From contig CAZCSY010000010.1 of the NCBI GenBank assembly GCA_964501505.1, positions 1 to 33,864 on the forward strand: a DNA stretch of 33,864 bases, read 5' to 3'. Within the stretch, counting starts at the first letter, position 1. The number at the start of each line of letters is the position of its first letter. Origin of the DNA: CAZCSY01 sp964501505 (GTDB lineage Bacteria > Omnitrophota > Gorgyraeia > Velamenicoccales > Velamenicoccaceae). Both the position numbers and the translations under genes were made by a program. This document shows positions 7,045-13,856 of this stretch, one piece after another. Below the pieces are notes generated by a model. That model ran no database searches, was not told the origin of the DNA, and saw nothing but the letters and a program-made list of their open reading frames with translations.

Positions 7045-7663
7045 AAAGGCCGCGCGCGAGAGGGGAAAGGCCGCGCCGCTGGTGTGGATCGTTTCCGGGC
7101 CGTCGGGCTCCGGCAAGACGACGCTGTGCGACGCCCTTTTGAAGGAAAGATTCTGGCGGGACCGGCTCCTCAAGTCCGTCTCCTACACGACGCGGGCGCT
7201 GCGCCAGGGCGAGCGGGCCGGCCGGGACTACGTGAGGGTCACGCCAAGGCGGTTTCTCGCCCTGAAGGCGTGCGGCGGTCTCCTCGAGTCAGAGCGGATA
7301 TTCGGCAGTTATTACGGCACGCCGCGCAAGGTGCTCGGCGACGCGCGCCGGGCCGGCAAGGACGTGCTCTTGTGCATCGACGTCAAGGGCGCGCAGACGC
7401 TGCGCCGCCGCCTGAAGAAGCGGGCGGCCTCTATCTTCGTGGTCCCGCCGACGATCGAGATCCTGATGGACCGTCTGCGCCGGCGGTCCACCGAGGGGAA
7501 AAAAGAGATAGTCAGGCGCCTGAAGCGTGTTAAAATAGAGCTTTCTTACGCGCGCTTTTACGATTATATCCTCGTTAACGGGGACTTCCGCGCGGCGCTG
7601 CGGAGCTTTAAATCCATATTACGGACTAAGCGCCCCGAGGGTAGCGTTATCCCAACGCGTTAA
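7034..7663 (+). CDS. gmk: Guanylate kinase
   Basis: Phosphorylates GMP to GDP with ATP. The P-loop SGPSGSGKTTL lies about 16 residues in, followed by the GMP-binding text SVSYTTRALRQGERAGRDY, then SERIFGSYYGTPRKVL and the lid IFVVPPTIEILMDRLRRR. The length of 209 residues is normal. The ATG at 7034 lies inside the yicC end; a longer frame exists upstream, but it only repeats yicC coding DNA. About 108 bp separate it from rpoZ. Confidence 0.95.
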   Translation: MSSKKAARERGKAAPLVWIVSGPSGSGKTTLCDALLKERFWRDRLLKSVSYTTRALRQGERAGRDYVRVTPRRFLALKACGGLLESERIFGSYYGTPRKVLGDARRAGKDVLLCIDVKGAQTLRRRLKKRAASIFVVPPTIEILMDRLRRRSTEGKKEIVRRLKRVKIELSYARFYDYILVNGDFRAALRSFKSILRTKRPEGSVIPTR

Positions 7664-7771
7664 AACAGCGGCCAGGGAGGGGGCGCCGAAGGGGAGGCGT
7701 GTCTCTCTTGGCGGAAGCGCCGAGTCCTTTAGTGCGTAACGTCGTTAATGTAGCGAAGCGCGAGGGGGGTT

Positions 7772-8017
7772 ATGTACATTCCTTTGGAAAAGTTGATTGA
7801 TAAGGCGGATAATAATATGTACAAGTTGGTGCACCTGGCGTCCGCGCGGGCGCTCCAGCTTGCCGACGGTGCGCCTCGGCTCATCGAGGTACCGCACGAG
7901 ACGAAGGTGACGACCGTCGCGATGCTCGAGATTGCGCAGGAAAAGATCCGCCTGGCGCCTTCGCCTAAGGCGGAGAAGGCCCAGAAGGCAGAGGGGGCCG
8001 GGAAAGAGGAAGCGTGA
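7772..8017 (+). CDS. rpoZ: RNA polymerase omega subunit
   Basis: A small subunit that helps assemble RNA polymerase by wrapping beta-prime. The 81 residues start MYIPLEKLIDKADNNMYKLV, followed by the helix ASARALQLADG, then TTVAMLEIAQEKIRL, which fits the omega pattern (LxxAxNxYxLVxxAxxRAxxLxxG...ALxEIxxGKI). The C-terminal ~18 residues are a Lys/Glu/Ala tail. A GAGGGGGGTT tract precedes the ATG. Its stop overlaps the GTG of coaC by 4 bp. Position after gmk is canonical. Confidence 0.9.
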   Translation: MYIPLEKLIDKADNNMYKLVHLASARALQLADGAPRLIEVPHETKVTTVAMLEIAQEKIRLAPSPKAEKAQKAEGAGKEEA

Positions 8018-8559
8018 AGAGGTTGCCCTGCATCGTCGTCGGGATCACCGGCGGCATCGCCGCGTATAAGATACCGCAGCTGGTCGGCGCCCTGGCGGAG
8101 GCCGGTTGCGACGTGCGCGTGGTGATGACCGCAGAGGCCGGGCACTTTGTCAGCCCGCTCGTCCTCGAGAAGCTTTCCAGGAACCCGGTGTACCGCGGGC
8201 TCTTTGAGGAGGTCGAGGCCCGGGACGTGGAGCACGTGGCGCTCGCCGAGCGTGCCGGTGCCGTCGTGATCGCGCCGGCGACCGCGAACGTCATCGGTAA
8301 GCTCGCCAACGGCATCTGCGACGACCTGCTGACGTGCGTCGTGACCGCGACGCGCGCGCCGGTCCTGCTCGCGCCGGCGATGAACGATGCGATGTGGGCC
8401 AACAGGGCCGTCCAGGCGAACGTCGAACGCCTGAAGAAGCTCGGATTCAAATTTATCGGTCCCGAGCGGGGTCGCCTCGCGAGCGGCCGGCAGGGCCTGG
8501 GCCGCATGACCGATATCGACGCGATCGCGCGCGCGGCGCTGAAGTGCGTACGCCGGTAG
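8014..8559 (+). CDS. coaC: Phosphopantothenoylcysteine decarboxylase, CoaC domain only
   Basis: A flavoprotein decarboxylating 4'-phosphopantothenoylcysteine in CoA synthesis. Motifs: ITGGIAAYKIPQLVGAL, the active-site histidine in VEHVALAERAGAVVIAPATA, NGICDDLL, APAMNDAMW, and a C-terminal GRLASGRQGLGRM. Most bacteria have a CoaB synthetase domain fused after this; here the protein ends at 181 residues and tRNA-Cys follows, so CoaB must be elsewhere or replaced. In the last motif, Ser stands where Escherichia coli Dfp has its catalytic Cys (LACG). Start is GTG at 8014, overlapping rpoZ. A different HFCD-family flavoprotein activity is the main alternative. Confidence 0.85.
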   Translation: MKRLPCIVVGITGGIAAYKIPQLVGALAEAGCDVRVVMTAEAGHFVSPLVLEKLSRNPVYRGLFEEVEARDVEHVALAERAGAVVIAPATANVIGKLANGICDDLLTCVVTATRAPVLLAPAMNDAMWANRAVQANVERLKKLGFKFIGPERGRLASGRQGLGRMTDIDAIARAALKCVRR

Positions 8560-8596
8560 CGGGGTGGCGGCCGCGCCGGGCCGCATCAAAAATTTT

Positions 8597-8667
8597 GGCG
8601 CGATGGCCGAGTAGCTAGGCAGCGGTCTGCAAAACCGTGTACACCGGTGCGATTCCGGTTCGCGCCT
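8597..8667 (+). tRNA. tRNA-Cys (GCA)
   Basis: A 71-nt cloverleaf: acceptor GGCGCGA / TCGCGCC, anticodon loop CTGCAAA with GCA at 8629-8631, T stem ACCGG / CCGGT, discriminator T. CCA is not encoded. The T-loop reads TGCGATT rather than TTC(G/A)A..., so the normally invariant U55 is G. Confidence 0.93.
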
Positions 8668-8686
8668 TGATTTCAGTTTCGAAGCC

Positions 8687-8770
8687 GCCGGGATGTCGGA
8701 ATTGGTATACGATACGGATTTAAAATCCGTTGCTCGTAAGAGCGTGAGGGTTCGAGTCCCTCTCCCGGCA
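8687..8770 (+). tRNA. tRNA-Leu (TAA)
   Basis: An 84-nt cloverleaf with a long variable arm (TGCTCGTAAGAGCG), as expected of tRNA-Leu. Acceptor GCCGGGA / TCCCGGC, anticodon loop TTTAAAA with TAA at 8721-8723, T-loop TTCGAGT, discriminator A. CCA is not encoded. Confidence 0.95.
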
Positions 8771-8865
8771 CGGTGATTTTGACAATTTAGTTTTCCCTTC
8801 GGCGCAGGAAAGACGGTGAGGGTCCCAGGGGGGCTTCGCGGGGACCGCGCATGAGGGGCTTCGCC

Positions 8866-8939
8866 GGGCGCGTAGCTCAGTTGGTTAGAGTACTTCCTTG
8901 ACATGGAAGGGGTCACAGGTTCGAGTCCTGTCGCGCCCA
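8866..8939 (+). tRNA. tRNA-Val (GAC)
   Basis: A 74-nt cloverleaf: acceptor GGGCGCG / CGCGCCC, D-arm AGCTCAGTTGGTTAGAG, anticodon stem CTTCC / GGAAG with GAC at 8900-8902, T-loop TTCGAGT, discriminator A. CCA is not encoded. A GGTCCC / GGGACC hairpin (8821-8846) lies just upstream. Confidence 0.95.
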
Positions 8940-8951
8940 GATTTCCCCGCT

Positions 8952-9062
8952 CCCTCCGGAGCCGGAAATCTGTCCCTGGCGGGGTAGCTTTTGCGGGGCA
9001 GCCGGCCAGGGGACAAAAACGCCGGGCTGACCCTCCGGAGCCGGAAATCTGTCCCTGGCGGG
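8952..9062. repeat. Pair of identical 32-bp direct repeats
   Basis: Copies at 8952-8983 and 9031-9062 are identical; each starts CCCTCCGGAGCC and ends CCCTGGCGGG. Start-to-start distance is 79 bp. The segment between carries GCCAGGGGACA, an inverted version of the TGTCCCTGGC end of copy 1. It sits between tRNA-Val and the GIY-YIG gene, and copy 2 ends 8 bp before that gene's ATG. Confidence 0.85.
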
Positions 9063-9070
9063 ATACCTCC

Positions 9071-9337
9071 ATGTGGACAGTCTATATCCTCCGGTGCAAA
9101 GACGGCTCTTTCTATACCGGCATCACAAATGATCTCAAGAGGCGGTTGACGCAGCATAGGTCTGGCAGCGCTTCAAAATTTACGCGCGGCCGCCTTCCGG
9201 TCAAGTTGATCTATTCGGAGCCTGCCGCGGACAGAGCCGAGGCGGGGCGTCGAGAACGCGCCGTCCAAAAGATGACCAAGATTGCCAAACGCCGGCTCGT
9301 CCGGAGAAGACGCGGCCGGCGTCGGCACCTATCTTAA
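9071..9337 (+). CDS. GIY-YIG nuclease-domain protein (YhbQ/UPF0213 type)
   Basis: An 88-residue single-domain GIY-YIG protein. It opens MWTVYILRCKDGSFYTGITN (YIL ... YTG, with the catalytic Tyr pair), then the Arg-containing DLKRRLTQH, KFTRGRLPVKLIYSE, and a Glu-containing helix DRAEAGRRERAVQKMTK. This is the UPF0213/YhbQ pattern, with family links to DNA nuclease activity, but the substrate is not established. The C-terminus is very basic (RRLVRRRRGRRR). The ATG at 9071 was chosen because the domain starts there; an open frame upstream only translates tRNA-Val and the direct repeats. Confidence 0.88.
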   Translation: MWTVYILRCKDGSFYTGITNDLKRRLTQHRSGSASKFTRGRLPVKLIYSEPAADRAEAGRRERAVQKMTKIAKRRLVRRRRGRRRHLS

Positions 9338-9350
9338 ATCTCAGAGCCGA

Positions 9351-9376
9351 CCAGGCAGCGAGGCTGAGGAGCCTGG
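9351..9376 (+). promoter_or_regulatory. Hairpin in the thrS leader
   Basis: CCAGGC (9351-9356) and GCCTGG (9371-9376) form an inverted repeat around AGCGAGGCTGAGGA, about 36 bp before the thrS ATG. It has no T-run and no T-box features. Its role is unknown. Confidence 0.4.
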
Positions 9377-9411
9377 CCTGCGTGCCTTCTTTAAGGGTTT
9401 GGGTTTGACGC

Positions 9412-11139
9412 ATGGATCTGGAGATACTCCGACATTCCTGTTCGCACGTGATGGCGCACGCCGTGAAGGCGCTGTGGCCGGAGGCGAAGCTCGGCATCGG
9501 GCCGGCGATCGAAGACGGGTTCTACTATGACTTTGACAAGGCCGAGCCCTTCGCGCCCGAGGACCTCGCGCGCATCGAAGCCAAGATGGCCGAGATCGTC
9601 AAGGCCGACCTGCCGTTCGTGCGTCGGGAGCTGAGCAAGAAAGACGCGGTCGCGCTCTTTGAGAAGCTGGGCGAGAAGTACAAATTAGAACTCCTCAAGG
9701 AGATCCCGGAGGAGACCGTCTCCATCTACGAGACAGGGGAGGGGTTCCTCGACCTGTGCCGCGGGCCGCACGTGGCCTCGACGGGCCAGATCAAGGCGTT
9801 CAGGCTGCTGTCCATCGCCGGCGCGTACTGGCACGGCATCGAGACCAATCCGATGCTCCAGCGCATCTACGGCACGGCCTTCGCGGATAAGGCGGACCTG
9901 GAGAATTACCTCCATCTTCTTGAAGAGGCGAAGAAGCGCGACCACCGCAAGCTCGGCAAGGAGCTCGAGCTCTTTGATATTTACCCCGACGAGGCCGGAG
10001 CCGGGCTCGTCTTTTATCACCCGAAGGGGGCGCTCCTGCGCCACGTCCTGGAGACGTACGAAAAAGAAGAGCACCTCAAGCGGGGGTACCAGATGGTCAT
10101 CACCCCGCACGTCTTGAAAGGCGACCTCTGGCGGCGCTCCGGCCATATGGATTATTACCGCGAGAACATGTATATGCTCGAGATCGACGACAGAGAGTAC
10201 GCGGTCAAGCCCATGAACTGCCCGGGGCACATGCTGATCTACAAGTCCAAGACGCGCAGCTACCGCGACCTGCCGCTGCGGCTCTTCGAACTGGGCACCG
10301 TCTATCGCCACGAGAAGAGCGGCGTTCTTCATGGTCTTCTGCGCGTACGCAGCTTCACCCAGGACGACGCGCACATCTTCTGCACCACGGACCAGATGAA
10401 GGACGAGATCAAGGGCGTCCTCGACTTTGTCTTTGACGCGATGGCGCTCTTCGGTTTCAAGGACCTCAAGATCGAGGTCAGCACGCGGCCCTTGAAGTCC
10501 ATCGGCACCGATGAAGACTGGGACCGTGCGACCGCGGCCCTCCGGGAGTCGCTCGACGAAAAAAAGCTGCCCTATGCCCTCAACGTGGGCGAGGGCGCGT
10601 TTTACGGCCCCAAGATCGACATCAAGCTGCACGACGCCATCGGCCGTCCCTGGCAGTGCGCGACGATCCAATGCGATTTTGCGTTGCCCGAGAAGTTCGA
10701 CCTGACATACGTCATGCCCGACGGCAAGTATGGCCGGCCGGTGATGCTGCATCGCGTCATCTTCGGCAGCATCGAGCGCTTTATCGGCACGCTGATCGAG
10801 CACTACGCGGGGCAGTTCCCGCTGTGGCTGGCGCCCCAGCAGGTCGCGATCCTCACGCTCAAGAGCACGGTGGCGGATTACGCGCGCAGCGTCGAGGCCC
10901 GGCTCAAGGAGGCCGGCCTGCGCGCCGAGATAGACGTGTCGTCGGAGACGCTCAACAAGAAGATCCGCAACGCCGAGCTCGCGAAGATTCCGTACATGCT
11001 CGTCGTCGGGCCGCGCGAGGCCGAAGAGGCCAGCGTCTCGGTGCGCAGCAAGGCGAAAGGCGACCAGGGCGCCATGACGGTCGCGGCATTCGTCAAGAAG
11101 GCGCGCGCCGAGGCGGCATCGCGGGCCGGCGCCGCATAA
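9412..11139 (+). CDS. thrS: Threonyl-tRNA synthetase lacking the TGS domain
   Basis: Charges tRNA-Thr. At 575 residues it is about 65 shorter than the usual ~640 because the N-terminal TGS (N1) domain is absent; an in-frame TGA at 9406-9408 excludes a longer start. The N2 editing domain is intact: HSCSH (His8, His12) and CRGPH (Cys116, His120). The class II core is complete: MNCPGHMLIY with the zinc Cys, motif 2 YRHEKSGVLHGLLRVRSFTQ, motif 3 GRPVMLHRVIFGSIERFIG, and the C-terminal anticodon domain from LAPQQVAIL. It heads the translation block thrS-infC-rpmI-rplT, a common bacterial order. Confidence 0.96.
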   Translation: MDLEILRHSCSHVMAHAVKALWPEAKLGIGPAIEDGFYYDFDKAEPFAPEDLARIEAKMAEIVKADLPFVRRELSKKDAVALFEKLGEKYKLELLKEIPEETVSIYETGEGFLDLCRGPHVASTGQIKAFRLLSIAGAYWHGIETNPMLQRIYGTAFADKADLENYLHLLEEAKKRDHRKLGKELELFDIYPDEAGAGLVFYHPKGALLRHVLETYEKEEHLKRGYQMVITPHVLKGDLWRRSGHMDYYRENMYMLEIDDREYAVKPMNCPGHMLIYKSKTRSYRDLPLRLFELGTVYRHEKSGVLHGLLRVRSFTQDDAHIFCTTDQMKDEIKGVLDFVFDAMALFGFKDLKIEVSTRPLKSIGTDEDWDRATAALRESLDEKKLPYALNVGEGAFYGPKIDIKLHDAIGRPWQCATIQCDFALPEKFDLTYVMPDGKYGRPVMLHRVIFGSIERFIGTLIEHYAGQFPLWLAPQQVAILTLKSTVADYARSVEARLKEAGLRAEIDVSSETLNKKIRNAELAKIPYMLVVGPREAEEASVSVRSKAKGDQGAMTVAAFVKKARAEAASRAGAA

Positions 11140-11207
11140 TATAAGGTAACCCCAAGCGCAAGCCGCGCGCCGACGAAGAGCGGACGGCAGGCCGCTCTCC
11201 CTAAGAC

Positions 11208-11222
11208 AGGAGGTGCTTTATT
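11208..11222 (+). promoter_or_regulatory. infC ribosome-binding site with ATT start
   Basis: AGGAGG at 11208-11213, six bases, then ATT at 11220-11222. No ATG, GTG or TTG gives the conserved IF3 N-terminus; ATT does. In several bacteria IF3 uses a rare AUU/AUC start and represses its own translation by rejecting it. A GAGCGG / CCGCTC hairpin (11178-11197) lies just upstream. Confidence 0.8.
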
Positions 11223-11726
11223 AAAAAGTTCATCAGAGTCAACGACAGAATTCGCGCCGCCGAGGTCCGCGTGATCGGGCCCAAGGGCGAGCAGATGGGG
11301 GTCGTCTCCATCCATGCGGCCCTGGAGATGGCCGATAAGTTCGAGCTGGATCTTGTCGAGGTGGCGCCGCAGGTCAAGCCGCCGGTCTGCCGCATCATGG
11401 ATTACAACAAGTACAAATACGACCAGGAGAGGCGTGAGCGCGAGGCCAAGAAACACCAAAAACATTTTCAACTAAAAGAAGTGCGCGTGCGGCCCAACAT
11501 CGAGGAGCACGACTACGGTATCAAGCTTAAGCACGCCATGGAGTTCCTGAAGGACGGCAACAAGGTCAAGGTCTCCCTGATGTTCCGCGGCCGCGAGATG
11601 GCGCACCGCGACATCGGCCGCCGCGTCGTGGACCGGTTCTGCACGGACCTTCAGGGCGTCGGCAGCGTCGAGTATGGGCCGGTGATGGAGGGGCGCCTGA
11701 TCAACATGATCGTCGCCCCCAAGTGA
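11220..11726 (+). CDS. infC: Translation initiation factor IF-3
   Basis: IF3 keeps ribosomal subunits apart and checks the initiator tRNA-start codon pairing. With the ATT start it has 168 residues beginning FIRVNDRIRAAEVRVIGPKG, the canonical IF3 N-terminus. Starting at the first GTG (11271) would cut off this conserved part. The N domain continues ALEMADKFELDLVEVAP and KPPVCRIMDYNKYKY; a basic linker helix follows, then the C domain (VRPNIEEHDYGIKLKHA, FLKDGNKVKVSLMFRGREM). The strong AGGAGG supports the chosen start. It is followed by a 110-bp leader and rpmI-rplT. Confidence 0.95.
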   Translation: MKKFIRVNDRIRAAEVRVIGPKGEQMGVVSIHAALEMADKFELDLVEVAPQVKPPVCRIMDYNKYKYDQERREREAKKHQKHFQLKEVRVRPNIEEHDYGIKLKHAMEFLKDGNKVKVSLMFRGREMAHRDIGRRVVDRFCTDLQGVGSVEYGPVMEGRLINMIVAPK

Positions 11727-11730
11727 GACC

Positions 11731-11753
11731 TGTTTGAGGCGAGACCTCAAACA
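11731..11753 (+). promoter_or_regulatory. Hairpin in the rpmI-rplT leader
   Basis: TGTTTGAGG and CCTCAAACA form a perfect 9-bp stem with loop CGAGA, 4 bp after the infC stop. Further on AACGC (about 11758) and GCGTT (about 11794) could pair around a second stem CTGC / GCAG. L20 often represses its own operon through such a leader, but I cannot assign the known structure. There is no T-run, so it is not a simple terminator. Confidence 0.4.
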
Positions 11754-11836
11754 AGGCAACGCTCTGCCGTTTCAGATAGCAGGACGACAAGGGCGTTATC
11801 TTTACGGAATAATGATAGCGGGTAAAGGAGCCGAGC

Positions 11837-12028
11837 ATGTTGAAGACGAATCGAGCGGTGAGAAAGCGCGCCCGCTTTACCGCGAGCGGGAAGATCAAGC
11901 GCACGCGCGCCAACAAAGGCCACATCCTGACCAAGAAGTCCCGAAAGCGCAAGCGCAGGTTGCGTCACGCCGCCCTGGTGAGCCGGGCGGATCTCAAGAA
12001 AGCAAGGAGGTTTTTGCCCTATGGCTAG
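11837..12028 (+). CDS. rpmI: 50S ribosomal protein L35
   Basis: A 63-residue basic large-subunit protein: KTNRAVRKRARFTASGKIKR then HILTKKSRKRKRRLRHAALV and the FLPYG end, matching L35 (KTxxxAxKRFkxTgsGKiKr...HilTkKsxKrkRxLr). AAAGGAG at 11824-11830 with 6-nt spacing supports the ATG. Its end overlaps the rplT start by 8 bp. Confidence 0.96.
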   Translation: MLKTNRAVRKRARFTASGKIKRTRANKGHILTKKSRKRKRRLRHAALVSRADLKKARRFLPYG

Positions 12029-12368
12029 AGTGAAACACAGCGTGTCCACCCGGGCGCGCAAGAAGCGTCTCTTTAAGAAGGCCAAAGGCTTTTACGGGGA
12101 CCGGTCGCGCCGGTACCGCATGGCAAAAGAGTCCGTGAACCGCGCCCTGCGCTTCGCGACGCGCGACCGCAAGGTGAAGAAGCGGATGTTCCGCGGCCTG
12201 TGGATCGTGCGCATCAACGCGGCGTGCCGCGAGCGCGGGTTGACCTATTCGCAGCTGATGAGCGGCCTCAGGAAGGCCAGGGTCGCGCTGGACCGCAAGG
12301 TTCTCGCCGAGATCGCGGTAAGCGACCCGCAGACGTTCGGTGAGATCGCCCAGATCGCCCGGGGGTAG
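12021..12368 (+). CDS. rplT: 50S ribosomal protein L20
   Basis: A 115-residue L20, an early assembly protein of the large subunit and usual autorepressor of this operon. It starts MARVKHSVSTRARKKRLFK, with the typical GFYGDRSRRYRMAKESVNRA, then FRGLWIVRINAACRERGLTY and the end LDRKVLAEIAVSDPQTFGEI. Length is normal. It overlaps rpmI by 8 bp. Instead of pheS, a trk potassium cassette follows directly (3 bp to the next ATG). Confidence 0.97.
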   Translation: MARVKHSVSTRARKKRLFKKAKGFYGDRSRRYRMAKESVNRALRFATRDRKVKKRMFRGLWIVRINAACRERGLTYSQLMSGLRKARVALDRKVLAEIAVSDPQTFGEIAQIARG

Positions 12369-12371
12369 CCC

Positions 12372-13049
12372 ATGTATGTCATCGTCGTCGGTTGTGGCCG
12401 CGTCGGCGGCCAGGTGGCGACACTGCTGTCCGGAGAGGGCCACAACGTCTTCGTGATCGACAAGGACCCAGCCGCCTTCAAGCGGCTGGGCAAGACGTTT
12501 AATGGGGCGACGCTCGTCGGTAACGGGTATGAACTGGATGTCCTCCGGGAGGCGGGCGTCGAGAAGGCGGACGCCGTATGCAGCCTGACCAACGGGGACA
12601 ATACCAATATCATGACGTCGCAGGTGGCCAAGAAGATTTTCCGGGTCCCCCGCGTCATCGCGCGCGTCTACGATTCGGCGCGCGCCCAAATCTACGAGTC
12701 GCTGGGTCTGGAGGTCTTGAGCGGCACCGTGCTTTTCGCCTCGATGATCCGCGATAAGCTCGTCGAGCGGCGCCTGTCGAGTTTCATCATCGAGAGCGGG
12801 GACGTGGGCCTCATCGAGCTGGACGTCCCGGACGCGCTCATCGGCAAGACCGTGGCCGAGACCGCCCTGCCCGATGCCTTCCGTATCATCGCCCTCCTGC
12901 GGTCCGCCGCAGGGCAGCAGAAGCGGCTCATCCCTTCCTCCGACACGCCCCTGGAGCGCGGCGACAAGATCTACGGCATCGTGCGCACCGCCGCCATCCC
13001 CAAGGCCAAAAGGCTCTTCCAGGTTAAAGATGATGAAAGACGCGATTAG
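12372..13049 (+). CDS. trkA: Trk potassium uptake regulator TrkA, first copy
   Basis: A cytosolic RCK protein gating a TrkH/KtrB potassium channel by binding nucleotides. The 225 residues contain one RCK_N Rossmann domain (MYVIVVGCGRVGGQVATLL, FVIDKD, LVGNGYELDVLREAGVEKAD) and one RCK_C domain (LIELDVPDALIGKTVAE ... GDKIYGIVRT). This is the half-length single-unit form rather than the double E. coli form. It begins 3 bp after rplT and overlaps the second trkA by about 20 bp. Pairing with the second copy as a hetero-oligomeric gating ring is inferred. Confidence 0.9.
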   Translation: MYVIVVGCGRVGGQVATLLSGEGHNVFVIDKDPAAFKRLGKTFNGATLVGNGYELDVLREAGVEKADAVCSLTNGDNTNIMTSQVAKKIFRVPRVIARVYDSARAQIYESLGLEVLSGTVLFASMIRDKLVERRLSSFIIESGDVGLIELDVPDALIGKTVAETALPDAFRIIALLRSAAGQQKRLIPSSDTPLERGDKIYGIVRTAAIPKAKRLFQVKDDERRD

Positions 13050-13740
13050 GGGCGTCCAGCCCCTCCACAAGACCATGTACATCGTCATCGCCGGCGGCGG
13101 CAAGGTCGGGCACTTCCTCGCCCAGCGCCTGCTGGGGGACAAGCATACGGTCGTCATCATCGAGAAGGACGAGAAGACGTGCCGCGCGCTGGCCCGGGAG
13201 CTCGAGGCCATCGTCGTCAACGGCGACGCGTGCGAGCCGCGGTTCCTCGAGGAGGCGCGCATCGACCGTTGCGACGTCCTGGCCGCCGTGACGGGCGATG
13301 ACGAGGACAACCTCGTCATCTGTCAGGTCGCCAAGGAGCGGTTCGGCGTCAAGCGGACGGTCGCGCGCGTCAACGACCCCAAGAACGAGCATACCTTCTC
13401 CGAGCTGGGCGTAGACATCCCGATCGACGCGACGCAGATCATCGCCAAGATCATCGAGGAGGAGGTTTCGCTCGCGGACTTCGTCAACCTGATGAGCTTC
13501 AAGCGCGGCAAGCTCGCCATCGTGCGCGTGGACCTGACGCCGGAGTCGCCGGCCGTGGGCAAGAACCTGACCGAACTCGTCCTGCCGCCGGACTCGGTGC
13601 TCGTCTCCATTATCCGCAAGGACGAGGTCATCGTGCCGCGCGGCAACACGGCCCTGGAGCCGGGCGATGACATCATCGCCCTGACGCTCGTGGAGAACGA
13701 GCAGCAGCTCCTGCAGGTCCTGATCGGAGACCTAAGATGA
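13030..13740 (+). CDS. trkA: Trk potassium uptake regulator TrkA, second copy
   Basis: A second RCK_N + RCK_C protein, clearly diverged from the first: MYIVIAGGGKVGHFLAQRLL, VVIIEKDEKTCRALAREL, VVNGDACEPRFLEEARID, then an RCK_C domain ending PRGNTALEPGDDIIALTLV. The start is uncertain: ATG at 13030 or 13033, just after a weak AGG and overlapping the first trkA, gives 236 or 235 residues; ATG at 13075 begins right at the Rossmann strand and gives 221. I list the longest reasonable form. Its stop overlaps the next small gene as ATGA, so the whole trk set is likely translationally coupled. Confidence 0.88.
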   Translation: MMKDAIRGVQPLHKTMYIVIAGGGKVGHFLAQRLLGDKHTVVIIEKDEKTCRALARELEAIVVNGDACEPRFLEEARIDRCDVLAAVTGDDEDNLVICQVAKERFGVKRTVARVNDPKNEHTFSELGVDIPIDATQIIAKIIEEEVSLADFVNLMSFKRGKLAIVRVDLTPESPAVGKNLTELVLPPDSVLVSIIRKDEVIVPRGNTALEPGDDIIALTLVENEQQLLQVLIGDLR

Positions 13741-13856
13741 AGCGCCTGGGCGTTGGTTCCGTCGCGACGGGCATCCTCTTTGAAGCGGCCTTCGCCGCGG
13801 CGCTGGTCCTCTGGGCGAGCGCCGTCGTCTTTATCATCTTTACGTTGACCTCATGA
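13737..13856 (+). CDS. 39-residue single-pass membrane microprotein in the trk operon
   Basis: An unrecognised small protein. It begins MKRLGVGSVATGILFEAAF and ends in a hydrophobic stretch (about residues 20-37, ending VVFIIFTLTS), so one membrane helix with a short positive N-terminus is expected. Its ATG overlaps the trkA stop (ATGA, 13737-13740) and its TGA overlaps the trkH start (ATGA, 13853-13856). Such exact coupling on both sides strongly suggests real translation. By analogy with KdpF in the Kdp potassium pump it may be a stabilising or regulatory subunit of TrkH; that is inference, and no known family was recognised. Confidence 0.65.
   Translation: MKRLGVGSVATGILFEAAFAAALVLWASAVVFIIFTLTS

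Noticed and set aside
8840..8853. T-box-like GGGGACCGCG before tRNA-Val
   Set aside because: It lacks the first T of the T-box sequence, has no specifier stem, and sits 20 bp before a tRNA rather than before a synthetase gene.
7729..9072. 447-codon antisense frame across rpoZ, coaC and the tRNAs
   Set aside because: It is antisense to three tRNAs and two well-supported genes; its protein is low-complexity Arg/Ala text typical of GC-rich shadows.
9071..9337. GIY-YIG gene as an intron or homing endonuclease
   Set aside because: It is the short single-domain UPF0213/YhbQ type with no DNA-binding extension and no interrupted host gene.
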